Source of the DNA: Nipponacmea schrenckii
Taxonomy: Eukaryota > Mollusca > Gastropoda > Lottiidae
NCBI GenBank assembly: GCA_030562195.1
Contig: JAUJPP010000012.1
Location: 22,134,001-22,198,000, forward strand
Length of the DNA: 64,000 bases
Direction of reading: 5' to 3'
The notes under the pieces were generated by a model that saw only the letters and a program-made list of their open reading frames with translations, ran no database searches and was not told the DNA's origin. Of this stretch, positions 34,785 to 46,130 are shown piece after piece. Position 1 is the first letter of the stretch. The number at the start of each line of letters is the position of its first letter. The translations under genes and the position numbers were made by a program.

Positions 34785-35093
34785 TAGAAAGAAACAAACA
34801 ACTATATTTTACAAGGATAACACATTTGTTTCACAAGTCCACCGTGACAGGGATCCTTTCTACCAACTGGTCCGTGGCCAAACCTCTTGGCATTGATCTT
34901 TCCCGGATTATCCGTACCCATTTACAGCTGGATGGACTGGAATTATAAGTTAAGATTACTTATTCAAGGTCATCGGACTTGCACAATCCGGTCGAGATAA
35001 GAAATCACGTCTGACATTTTCAACGTATCCAAGAAAATGACGTCATGACGTAAAGAACCACCGCTCTAACCACCGTGCTATAAATAGCATAAA
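34785..35093 (-). mobile_element. SINE-1, full-length copy on the - strand
   Basis: On + it starts GAAAGAAACAAACAACTATA (tail), passes GGGATCCTTTCTACCAACTG, ACGTCATGACGTAAAGAACC, and ends CTCTAACCACCGTGCTATAA (head). Confidence 0.92.
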
Positions 35094-35124
35094 TGGCTAT
35101 AGTCTTCCCTAATACTGGGCTATT

Positions 35125-35215
35125 GAAAATAAGTTTGATGTCTTACTTTTCTGCACCTAATGGGCAACGCCATGCAGTGTGCAATGAGACAAATTTTGCC
35201 ATTTCCATTCGCTAA
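35125..35215 (-). mobile_element. SINE-2 tail fragment
   Basis: TGATGTCTTACTTTTCTGCA, CAACGCCATGCAGTGTGCAA and TGAGACAAATTTTGCC match SINE-2. It begins about 30 bases after the SINE-1 head. Confidence 0.75.
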
Positions 35216-35384
35216 GGGATGTGTACAGCCTGTCATCCGCCGAGAAGCCATGAGCATCAGTTGGTTTCAGTATTGACAGAATGTAGGCGGTTGTTTGAAG
35301 TATTCCCAGCGTAACCATCTTCTGCCAAACAACATGTAGGCGACATCTTAGTAATCGATAGTCTGGAGAGGCAATGAAGCATTA

Positions 35385-35770
35385 GTCTTTTAACCACAGG
35401 TGGACCTCACGCGGAGATCTTAAAAGGCAAGTTATACTAGTGGGTGTATTTGTCTGTAAGCTTGATAATATGATAAATCTTAAATCATGTTTAACACAAT
35501 CCTAGTCGACACTTGTCGGTATGGTGGAGAGCGTCTTTTAACCACAGGTGGACCTCACGCGGAGATCTTAAAAGGCAAGTTATACTAGTGGGTGTATTTG
35601 TCTGTAAGCTTGATAATATGATAAATCTTAAATCATGTTTAACACAATCCTAGACGAAACTTGTCGACATGGTGGGGAGCGTCTTTTAACCACAGGTGGA
35701 CCTCACGCGGAGATCTTAAAAGGCAAGTTATACTAGTGGGTGTATTTGTCAGAAAGCTTGATAATATGTT
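35385..35770 (+). repeat. 148-bp tandem repeat, 2.6 copies
   Basis: GTCTTTTAACCACAGGTGGA starts at 35385, 35533 and 35681 (spacing 148 and 148). Copies are nearly identical, so the duplication is recent; the third ends at GATAATATG. Confidence 0.95.
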
Positions 35771-36924
35771 TAAAACAATCTTGACAACGACAACTGTAGA
35801 ACCACAGTGCAATAACATATAAAGCTAATATTAAGATGACGATACCCTTTGAATATCAGGGTTAACTGTCGATACATCGGATCCAAATACAACTTAAACA
35901 ACTTTATAGAGTTATCTCTTAAAAACCACAAAAAAATATTTCTACTTGAACAAATTGATGGCCTTTTTAAATGATTACTGAAAATAACTAAACCACTTAA
36001 ATATAAAGAATAAAGAAAAGCCAAGAACATTTCAACCATATCTTATCAACTCAAGAGCGCTTCCATACCTCTAGAAAATACGTCCTTTTTTTAACAGATT
36101 GCTTAAATGATAAACGCTTCTACTTTAAAATTTAATAGCATTTAACTGATAATGCAGATCACTGTCTCCTACTGAAGCGATAGCTTTCTAAAAACCCAGA
36201 AAAGGGTCTCCATTTGAACTTATTGATAACAGAAAAATACGGGGAAAAAATTCCTACTTATCATTGTTTAAGGGCCATGGTTGCCATTGTTTGGAGGGTC
36301 TAAAAAATATTTAAATAGGCATTCAAAAGTACTAAAATTACACAAAAAACGCATAATTCTATACGAAGTATACCTCAATTTATAAACTTTATTTTCTATT
36401 TCTATGTATGGCCAAGTCTTAAGAAAAAACGAGAGGCTGTGAACACTATCACTGATTAGCCTTGCTAAAAGTTTCCCGTTTCTTTGTATGGTACGATCAG
36501 GCGAATGTTGAATCCGTTCCTTTAAAAAATTGATTTCGGCTTGACCGATAACAGAAAAATACATTAAAAAATTCTCCTATTACAAATTTTGTCTTACAGA
36601 TCGTTGCCCACATGAAAATACGTTATTAATAGTTAAATTCATAAAAAATATCTTGACAATTCTAAAGAGCTATCTTTCTCAACTCCAGAAAAAAAACGTT
36701 TCTACTTGAACGAATTGATTACTCTTTAAGCCGATCAGAGACAAATAGAGGCCCACCGTCGTGAAATTAAAAAACAACACAAAATGAATCTTAATATAAC
36801 ATGACAACCCTATAGAGCCGTTCAAAAGAAAACGAATTCACCCTAGCCTATTCAAATGATAACTATTAGAACGGATTCAAATAGAGAACTGGTTACCACT
36901 GAAGAAGCTAAAATAGTAATTGAA

Positions 36925-37120
36925 TTATTATGAAATGAAATTAATGGAGTTTTACTCCCTACTCTCCTGCACCTTTTGGGCTAATGAATACGGACAACGC
37001 CATGCAGTGTGCAATGAGGGAAATTTTGTGAGGACAGCAGCATTAGTCTACTCTTTTTGCGATTTCCAACTGTTGAGGGATCTTTAACCTGCACAACCTG
37101 TAACACAAGGGGCCTGTTTG
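36925..37120 (-). mobile_element. SINE-2 copy, tail half
   Basis: GAAATGAAATTAATGGAGTT, GAATACGGACAACGCCATGC, AGTGTGCAATGAGGGAAATT, TTTTTGCGATTTCCAACTG and AGGGATCTTTAACC are all in SINE-2 order. Confidence 0.88.
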
Positions 37121-37974
37121 AAAATATCAGACGAAGGTAATGCCGTTAAATCTTGAGAACAATATTTGAATATATGAAGCTGCTCTGTGACCATCTCACC
37201 TAACTCAACTCTGGGGCTTTTAGAGGTTCATTCTAGCTTTATTGTATCGGTTGTATTTTGGATTACCTCAAATGTTAATCTAGCCACATATAAGTAAAAA
37301 AAGAAATCCCCTCATTTCAAGTTTAGAATTCTTGTTAGACGCTAGTATTTCCAATCTGCACTAAAATCTACTCTGAAAAAATCCACCCCTCCTCAAATTC
37401 AAAAAATTCAATTCGACCACAGAAAACTAATAAAGTATGTTTCTCTTTCCTGTTTAAGAGCGCGCGACCAACATCTCCACCCCACCTAGCCCGAGCCCCC
37501 ATCCCTACACACTAGGATACTCTGAAGACTCTGAAAGGTTATCAAGGTTTAAACCACAGATAACGAACACAGAAATCTCTTTATTTCAAGAGCTGGTCTA
37601 TTTCTATTGTTGATAAAGCACTTCCGAACTGACATTCAAGTTGATAAAATCCCGATCAACTTGTTCCAATTTCAGTTGAAATAGAATAGCAGTGTCAACG
37701 ATTTATCCATTGTTTTGACCCAGTATTGTTTGCGGGTCGTAGGTAGGTGGGTATTAAAGGCGTTTAGCATGGGCTCTTGCAGTGGTGTTTATTAGATAAA
37801 AACCGAGTTCAGTTTTAAAAGAACAGCAGTTTAACAGAGTTCTGTATTGCTTTAACCTAGAATTAAAGGTCGTAGGTGGGTAAGGTGTAGGCACTGAAGG
37901 GGGAAAGGGTCGTAGGAAAAACGGAGAGGGGGAGGAGAGTTGCTTTCAAGGTATAAGGATAGAAGAAGGACGAT

Positions 37975-38890
37975 TTTTGCAGTCAAGGTATAAGACGAAG
38001 CTGGTACTTACTTGACATTGTCAAGCCCCAGACAAACCAAATCGAAGACAAGATGAATTTTAAACAATTGTACTTTGCAAGTTTAAAATATTTTAACAGA
38101 AAGATATTTTTCAGAGAATAGAAATAAAGACAGCATTCAGACGGACATTAAAAAGCAATATTTTAAATGAAGTGGCTATACCTTTAGGCAAATACGGAAT
38201 AGTAGGATATAAAACTCCATTTCATGCTTTTAATACCAAAAGGTACATTGGAATAGTTGATATGGTAGCAAGTTGGGTTGCCGAAACCTTCTTTGATTGT
38301 ACGGTCAATGCTTTCGAGAGCCAATAGGTATCGACTCCCGCTCTTTAATACATTCAGTTGATGAAGAGAGCAGCCAGCCATTTTTTATTCAAAGATGTAA
38401 AAATATTTCATTTCGTTTCATTACACTAGACAAATTTACCTTAATCTTTATGCTTCTTCAGAGACATTTGTTTTTCTATAAAAGTGAATGAAAAAAAAAT
38501 CCAAAAGGACTATTTCAATGATTTCATTTGAAGTTTTGTAGAAAAAAAAGAGACTAGGAAGCCATACATCTGAAGTAAATCATCTTCACAATGTCAAGTT
38601 ATTACGATCTTCACAATGTCAAGCTATTAGAAACTTCACAATGTCAAGTTATTACAAACTTCAAAGTGTCAAGCTATTAGAAACATCACAATGTCAAGTA
38701 ATTACAAACTTCACCATGTCAAGCTATTACGAACTTCACAATGTCTAGTTATGACGAATTTCACAATGTCAAGCTATTGCGAACTTCACAATGTCAAGCT
38801 GTCACTTCATAATGCAATAGCCGCCTTTCTTTCATCTTCACAATGTCAAGCCATTACGAACTTCGCACCTTTGCAGTCAAGGTAACATTT
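37975..38890. mobile_element. Possible non-autonomous element carrying a 25-bp minisatellite
   Basis: GCAGTCAAGGTATAAGACGA with TACTTGACATTGTCAAGC lies near 37979-38030, and GCAGTCAAGGTAACATTTCT with TATATCGC near 38872-38900. Between them is a degenerate 25-bp array. The second flank resembles the right flank of the large satellite (AATGTCGTTTCTTATATCAC, 20631-20650). The boundaries are inferred. Confidence 0.45.
38580..38810 (+). repeat. Degenerate 25-bp array related to the large satellite
   Basis: About nine units of CTTCACAATGTCAAGCTATT plus ACGAA. Against the 18182-20408 unit it differs at only a few positions (CAATGTCAAGC for CTATGTTAAGG) and has the same length. Confidence 0.85.
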
Positions 38891-39017
38891 CTTATATCGC
38901 TTAAATTTGTAAATGGCGCAATTTGGAATGGATGGTATGATAGCGAATATAGCTATTGATAGAAAATCTTTCTGTCGCGGGCTCTAAACGGCTGCATTCG
39001 CCGGTGTACAAAACAAA

Positions 39018-39180
39018 ATGAAATGAATGGAGTTTTACGTCCTACTTTTATGCACCTTATGGTCTAATGACGATTAGCAGCACCACGTAGTGTGCAATGA
39101 GGGGAATTTCGACCAGACAACGACGTTAGCGCACTCTCTTTGCAATTTCCAACTGTGGAGGGATTTTTAAAGATGGGTTG
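39018..39180 (-). mobile_element. SINE-2 copy, tail half
   Basis: AAATGAAATGAATGGAGTTT, TACGTCCTACTTTTATGCAC, TAGTGTGCAATGAGGGGAAT and TCTTTGCAATTTCCAACTGT. Confidence 0.87.
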
Positions 39181-39840
39181 CCTCATTAATTAGAGCCAAA
39201 GTAAGCTTATTAATTGATTAATTGGGGTTTCTAATGAATAATCCATGTATTTTCAAGTTCAAAAGACCTATGTGGACGTAGAAATGCTTGTGGAATCCAT
39301 TTGACTCTGGTCTGCTTTGAAACGCTAAATTTAGACTCCATGTTTGTTAACGTGACCAAATGACGTCATATGAATACAGGCGTCTAAAAATTGATTTTGT
39401 ATTTTATTATTAGTGAGTTAAAACTTATTTAAATTATTTCATAATGTTTTTACAAAATGATATTTAAAGGTTTTATCGCCTTTTGCTAGAGATAATAAAT
39501 GGAATACCAAAATGCCATTGTTGTTGTGGAAAATATTAAGGAATGTGGGCAATAACAACAACGTCCGGTTACGTCATGATTTATGTACCGAATTGACGGA
39601 CTGAATGATAAAAAAAAAAGATCAACGACATTTGAACGACATTTAAGACTTGGCGTACATACCTATGTTAGTACCCTACCGTGGGAATTCCGGTCATAAT
39701 TAGCCTAATTACGAGTTAATTAATGACATGTGGGACCATGTGGTATTTTTCCCGGTCATTAGAACATCTCTACTTTCTATTGATATAAGTATTACCAGTC
39801 CAATTATGGTATATATAAATATGAAAATAAGGGAAGGCAA
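39180..39840. repeat. Dispersed repeat segments shared, inverted, with 47478-47627
   Basis: At 39728-39840, TAGAACATCTCTACTTTCTA, TTGATATAAGTATTACCAGT and CCAATTATGGTATATAT are the reverse complement of 47478-47595. A second shared piece is CTCATTAATTAGAGCCAAAG (39184) against CTTTGGCTCTAACTAATGAG (47608). Confidence 0.8.
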
Positions 39841-39950
39841 CTTCAACGTGCACAGTCTGTAGCACACGGGGCCTCGGTTTATTGTCCCATCCAAATGGCT
39901 AGACACTTTTTTCATGCCAATCCCTCCGGGCTGAAAAATCCGAAATTTCA
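39838..39950 (-). mobile_element. SINE-2 middle fragment
   Basis: CACAGTCTGTAGCACACGGG, CCTCGGTTTATTGTCCCATC and TTTTTCATGCCAATCCCTCC are SINE-2 core. Confidence 0.83.
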
Positions 39951-40659
39951 TCATACAATCAAATCGCTGTATTCCGCTATTGCAGTAGCTTGACATTTGA
40001 AGATATGACAAAGATATAAGTGATAGCAGTCAAGGAGAAATGGACAACGTTAGTAATAACTTGACATTGTGAAGATGATAGTTAAGGCCTCGCGTGGTTT
40101 AGCGGCTGTTTGAAAATCCTCAACCAGCAGAATATGAAAACAAATCGCTTAGATTTTTTTCATAGGAATAAGTGAGAATCGGAGGATAACAAATCGACAC
40201 GGTGAATTCAACTGGAATTTTGTTTGAATTGAAGGAGAAGTTTCTAGGGAGCAATCAGAGAACGATCGTTTTTTAAATCACGTCCCACTATCAAAAATTG
40301 ATGTGATCGTGGTTCATTTAAAGGGATTGTAAAGAAGTATTCTAAATTTGTCAAGGTTTGTTTTGTAAAAAATTAACACACGCAAGCCCTCTTGTATGAA
40401 GGAGATCATTTTATCGTTTCAAATTCACAACTTGATAAGAAAATGTCTACGAGAATCATGAATATTTATTGCATTAGAAAAGCGAAAGTGGAGCACACAG
40501 ATCTCAGGCCGTTTCATTCAATTTACAATATTTTCAACTGCTTTTTATAATCCTGGCAAAATTTCCATCATTTCACACCGCAAACCGTTGATATAAGCCT
40601 GATGCAGAAAAATAGAATGTAAAACTCCATTAATTTCATTTTCATTTTACTCAGACTTG

Positions 40660-40910
40660 AATGAAATGAAATGAATAGAGTTTTACATCCTAATCTTCTG
40701 CACATAATGAAGACGGACAACGTCATGCAGTGTGCATGAGGGAAATTTTGCCGGGATAACTGCATAAGCCTGCTTTTTTTGCCATGTACAACTGTCGATG
40801 GATCTCTCAACGTGCACAGCCTGTAGCACACGGGGCCTTGGTCAATTGTCCTGTCCGAGCTACTGGACACTTTTTCAATGTAAGCCCGTCCGAGCTGCAT
40901 CGTGTGAATA
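40660..40910 (-). mobile_element. SINE-2 copy, long
   Basis: Read on +: GAATGAAATGAAATGAATAG, TAATGAAGACGGACAACGTC, TGAGGGAAATTTTGCCGGGA, CACAGCCTGTAGCACACGGG, TTTTTCAATGTAAGCCCGTC and GAGCTGCATCG. The tRNA head is absent. A separate tail fragment in the opposite sense (AATGTAAAACTCCATTAATT) adjoins at about 40615. Confidence 0.9.
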
Positions 40911-41449
40911 CGTTTATTAACCATGGTTATACATTTAGAATCACATAATGTAACTCCTTTTTGGAGGAGTTTTCTTTTGTACAATAATTGTTCCTATTGT
41001 TTTAAACGAGCATTTTTGGTGTGGCTGGAATTGGGGTGGCCTTGCTTGAAACGATATTTGGTAATCAGCCACAAAAATCTAATAAGTTACTTTTTTATTT
41101 GGTTCACCATTTACCAATTTAATAAAGATTCAGCCTATCAGGTTTTAAGGTTTAATTAAACTGGACCCGGTCAAATGTGAATAAAATTGTTTTCCACGAC
41201 TGTCTGTCGAAATGACAATTTTCTTGTTAAAATCAAATAAATGAACGTCGAAACGGAAAACACGAATCCGACAATTGATGTGTCTATAAGATACTGGAAT
41301 GTTCTAAAATAATAACTGTTCTTTCTTCTAATTTATCTTTCAATTTACTTCAATCTTCGTTTTGTCTTTTCTCAAAAAAAGCACGCCGGGCAAAATGATC
41401 AATCAAATTGTATCGCCGGAAATTCGTTTGGTATACTAAAATGAACAAA

Positions 41450-41640
41450 GAAGGAGTTTTACGCACTAATGTTCTATTCCTTATTGGACTAATGAAATGA
41501 AATGAAGATTTACTTCATTGTTCTGTATTTTATTGGGCTAATAATTATACCATACAGCGGTTTATAATACACATTTTGCCAGAACAGCAGTATGTGTCGA
41601 CTCTTATAAATTTCTAATTGTCGAGAGCTTTTATTAATGG
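41450..41640 (-). mobile_element. SINE-2 fragment with duplicated tail
   Basis: GGAGTTTTACGCACTAATGT and CTAATGAAATGAAATGAAGA give two successive tail starts, then GCCAGAACAGCAGTATGTG. It looks like an early stage of the tail duplication seen at 50284. Confidence 0.65.
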
Positions 41641-42042
41641 TGACTCAATGTTATCGTGACATTATCGTGTCAAATATCATTATCCTCTTGTTAGTGTTGG
41701 GAAACAATAGTTTAATATCAATTCAAATGCTCACACCAAATTTCATCAAAATCCATTTATAAATACAGCTTCTATAGCACCCATAATCAAATTTTGACCT
41801 GATTTACTAAGTCAAGGGCAATAATTCAAAAAGCATCATCGAAAAAGCGTCAATTTCGAACTTGACTACCGTCTATACCACTTGATAATGCTTTTATATT
41901 CAAGTTAATATGAACCTATTGACTAACTTATTGTCATTCGTCTGGTCTTCTAGTCTTTACCATGCAACATACAGCCATCGAAAACATTGAACTCCATGCT
42001 ATCGTGTCATTATTATGAAATTTGTCATTATCCTCTATAAGA

Positions 42043-42266
42043 AACAACTATATTTTACAAGGATAACAACTTAGGTTTACAAGACTGCCGTGACAGGGAT
42101 CCTTTCTACCAGCTGGTCCTTGGCCAAACCTATTGGCATTGATCTTTCCCGGATTATCCTTACCCATTTACAGCTGGGTTGACTGGAATTATGAGTGAAG
42201 ATGACTTATTCAAGGTCACCGGACTATCACACACTGATCGAGATTAGAACTCACGTCCGAAAAAAT
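42043..42266 (-). mobile_element. SINE-1 copy, 5' truncated, - strand
   Basis: AGAAACAACTATATTTTACA, GACAGGGATCCTTTCTACCA, GATGACTTATTCAAGGTCAC and ATCGAGATTAGAACTCACGT. It ends at the B-box region; the head is missing. Confidence 0.9.
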
Positions 42267-42839
42267 AAGTCTTAATATCAATTTATCATGAACCTATTGA
42301 CTAAATTGGTGAAATATACACCATTGTCGGTTGGATTTATTGGATTTAATGGTATCGTGTAATTATCGAGTCATTTGTTACCATTTACAGCAGTTCCTTA
42401 TATCACACCCATAGACTAACACTATGACCCTTTATATAAAAGTTATTAGGAAACTATTGACTAAGTTGGTGAAATATTGTCATTGGTCTAGTCCTCCAGT
42501 CTTTCCACATCTCGTAAATTCCAGTTTCAATTCCGTTTCTCACAATATTATGACATTTATCTTCCATTTAAATCATTATGCTCACGATGTAATCGTTCGT
42601 TTTGATTCTAAAGCTTATATCATCGTTTAAATGTTAGACTGCGTTCGTCTATTCTACTTTGCTTTTAGCTTATTCAAAATATCAGACATTATTTAACTTT
42701 GGAAAGCAAACCAACTTATTAGATTTTGAGTCTAATGTGAAACTAATTATGGCTCTCATGTTGAAGATATAATATAAAGTTTTATTCTATATACGTAGTT
42801 TCTTTTGTGTTAATTAAACGTAAAAACAAAATGTAGTTT

Positions 42840-43290
42840 CTTTTGTTTCGATTTTTGAAAAGTAAGAATCATACGTATTTTCTACACAAGAACTATGCGT
42901 AGTTTCGCTTGTAGGCTATTATTGCAGTTAGGAGCCACACGTATTTTCGTTTGTGTTATTTCACTTAAGAACCACAAAACCACACGTATTGTCGTTTGTG
43001 TTATTTCACGTTAGCACTCTACGTGTATCAAGTTTTTTGTGTTATTACAACATTAGAACTACTCGTATTTTTGTTTCTGTTATTTCACCTAAGAACCACA
43101 CGTATTTTCGGTTCTTTTATTTCAATTCAGAACCACACGTAGTCTCATTTATATTATTATTAGAACTACACGAATTTTCGTTTCAGTTATTTCCCCTCAG
43201 AACCACGCGTAATTTCGTTTGTCTTATTTCACCTAAATACGTATTTCGTTTTTGTTATTGCAACATAAATAACATACGTATGTCTAACGT
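42840..43290 (+). repeat. Irregular tandem repeat, unit ~40 bp, about 10 copies
   Basis: AGAACCACACGTATTTTCGT followed by TTGTGTTATTTCACCTA recurs with many indels. A 116-codon open frame through it is a by-product. Confidence 0.8.
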
Positions 43291-44074
43291 ACATAGTTTC
43301 TAATGGCGACAGGATTTTGACATATCTATCAGTATATATCAGTTATAAGAAGGTTGAACTGTACTGGAATATTCACTGCCACCATCGATAGAAGTATCGC
43401 ATTAAAACATCAATATGTATTTTATTCTACATCATTGCACTTCAATTTCCACATTTATTACATTTATTCTAATCGTCTCTACACTCACAGTCGGATCCAT
43501 GAATGAATTTTAGACGCTACTAATTACCGGAAGTTGCGCAGACTGTTTTTAGATTGTTATTTCCAGCAGAGACTAAATCATTCTGTTTACGAAGTGTTTG
43601 AACGAACTTTAAGCTTTTTGTACGGATGTTTTTAAATGCAATATTATTCTGACTTATTTCAATTCTTAAAAGGTATTTAATCTGAAGCGATTTGAACCCA
43701 AACGTTTTTATACGTTAAAGTGGTACACTCACCTAACCATTCGTCTCGCTAGCTAAATATATAGAATTGATTATTAGTATTCTAATACGATAGCTGGAAG
43801 GGATATACACCCATGCGTTTTCATATCTTTCATATCTTATCTTATCTTATCTAACTTATTTTATTCGCTTACTAGCTTTTTATAACTTAACCGCCAGGAT
43901 CCAGAATATCTTGAATTTTCAGATCGTTTGAAAAACGGAAGTGCTGCTAGTCCTTGACCTTCATTTTTTTCTGCCAAATCTCAAACAACACTGGATAATC
44001 TGTACCCAATTTCACTGACGTCAATTCTTTCACTCTTCTTTTGTTTTTAAAAGTAGTGTCTCAAACCACATTAG

Positions 44075-44145
44075 AAATGAAATGAATCGAATGGAGTCTA
44101 ACGTTCTACTTTTCTGCACTAATGGGCTAATGAAGACGGCAAGCT
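44075..44145 (-). mobile_element. SINE-2 tail fragment
   Basis: GAAATGAAATGAATCGAATG, ACGTTCTACTTTTCTGCACT and GGGCTAATGAAGACGG. Confidence 0.78.
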
Positions 44146-44635
44146 CTATTAGAAAAACAACAACAAGAATATAAAAAACCATTATAATCCGTTGAGTTCT
44201 ATCATCAGGTTACGTGGATTTAGACGACTGTATCCCTTTATATATAACAGTTATTTCATATTCCAAAAGGAGTATTGTCTGAATGAGAAATGAAGTTAGC
44301 TAATCCCGAGATGAAGAATGTCAATGAAGTGATATAAAGAACTTGCACCAAGCAACACGAGGGTATAATCTTCTTTGTCAGTTAGTGATGCATTGCGTCT
44401 AAGCGACGAGCTAATGGGATGAACAATAACAATGTATAGAAATGATAAGTATCGTAATTATATGAGTCTGAACGTTGTTGTACTGCCTGTATTTAAGTGG
44501 AAAATGTAGGTAATTTGCAATGCTTGGTGGCGTCAGTAGGAGACAGAGAAGCAATTGCCCAGCTAAAAAATAGTTTCTAACTATATCCCCATTTAAGTTA
44601 GAAGAGGTTTTAAAATTAAGATATTTAAGATATCG

Positions 44636-44960
44636 TACACTAAGATGACTGATAAGGAATGATATTGTCTGGGTTGGTCGGACGATAAGCGTATTACACA
44701 CATCATACACTAATGGAAGATTGATAAGGAATGATCTTGTCTTGGATGGTCGGATGATAAGCGTATTACACACATCACACACTAATTGAAGATTGATAAG
44801 GAATGATCTTGTCTTGGATGGTCGGACGATAAGCGTATTACACACATCACACACTAATTGAAGATTGATGAATAAGGAATGTTTTCCCTTTTGTTGTTGG
44901 ATGGTCGGATGATAAGCGTATTACACACGCCGTACACTAATGGAAGATTGATAAGGGATA
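44636..44960. repeat. 72-bp tandem repeat, about 4.5 copies
   Basis: GATAAGCGTATTACACACAT starts at 44684, 44756, 44828 and 44911 (72, 72, 83). Because 72 is a multiple of three, the - strand keeps a frame of repeated VCDVCNTLIVRPSKTRSFLI peptides. No start context, splice site or homology supports a gene. Confidence 0.92.
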
Positions 44961-45259
44961 GTCCAAGGTGGAATTTGAGAGATAACATGTAAAAGCATTG
45001 TGATTGAAACTAATATCTGAAATATAACGGATGCGTCTGATGTTCTCGCTTGAATTTTCTTTGTCACGTCACAGTATGATGAACCGTCATCTTATTAAAA
45101 CGTCTAATGGTAAAAAAGAAATTCGATATATTATAAAGTCTTGTCTTAAGCGTGATATTTCTATTGGAAGAAAATTTGAGAGATGGATACATTTGATATA
45201 ATGGAAACAGTCAGTCTGTGTGTTAAAGGGATACTGCGTCTTAGAATAAACATAAAATT

Positions 45260-46130
45260 TTAGTTTCTCAAGGAAAAGTTGTTAAAATTTAACTACAGCT
45301 AATGATGTGAACTTTTCTGCTGTATCAAACTGAATCTTTTTAAAATTAAAAACAAGACTCATTTTAAATCACTAGAATCAACTTAAGATTTCATATCAAA
45401 TGATCCTAATGTTTTTAGATCGTAGCTAATCTCGTATAAAAATTTTTATGTTATCTAAAAGAAAACTAATTTTCTGTAAGCCGATTAAAGCCAGACCCAG
45501 ATTATAATCATTTTATGATTTATTCTTTAATCAGATATAAATCTAACATGGAGTTAACGGAACTTCCTTTAAAGCACGACAATTCTATTGTTATGCTCAA
45601 ATCTTTGCCAAACTACATGTTTCATTATGTATGGGAATCTAAATTTAAAAAAATTTTTTTCAACTGAGTTGACCAAATTAACACAATTGTCATAATACAC
45701 TTCGCGTTTCTGAAAAGCAAGGAAAGTTGTTAAAATTTAACTACAGCCAATGATGTGCTAATTTAGTGCTGTATCAAACTGAATCTTCATTACAGTTAAA
45801 AACAAGCACGTGGCATTGTAAATCCACTAGAACTTAACTAAACGACTGCAATTAGAATACACGACTTCCTTTTTTTCGACGAAACGTAGCTAAGTGCGTC
45901 GTATAAAAAATCCATCACATCTAAAAGAAACAACGGAATTAGCGTAAGCCGTTTATAGCCAGACCCAGATAATAATCATTATTATCAAGATCATCTTTCA
46001 TTCAGATATAAACCTAGCTTCGAGTTAGCACGGAACTTCCTTTCAATCCCAAAGGAAATCTATTGATTATGCTCAAATCATATTGCCATTAATACATGTT
46101 TTATTATGTATGGGAAACGTAATATAACAA
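45260..46130 (+). repeat. 448-bp tandem duplication, diverged
   Basis: GTTGTTAAAATTTAACTACA occurs at 45278 and 45726. Both copies continue with GCTGTATCAAACTGAATCTT, AGCCAGACCCAGATNATAAT, CAGATATAAANCTAGC-type sequence and TTTATTATGTATGGGAA. About 80% alike with indels. Confidence 0.88.

Noticed and set aside
42953..43303. 116-codon open frame
   Set aside because: It follows an irregular tandem repeat; the peptide has no domain and no start or splice support.
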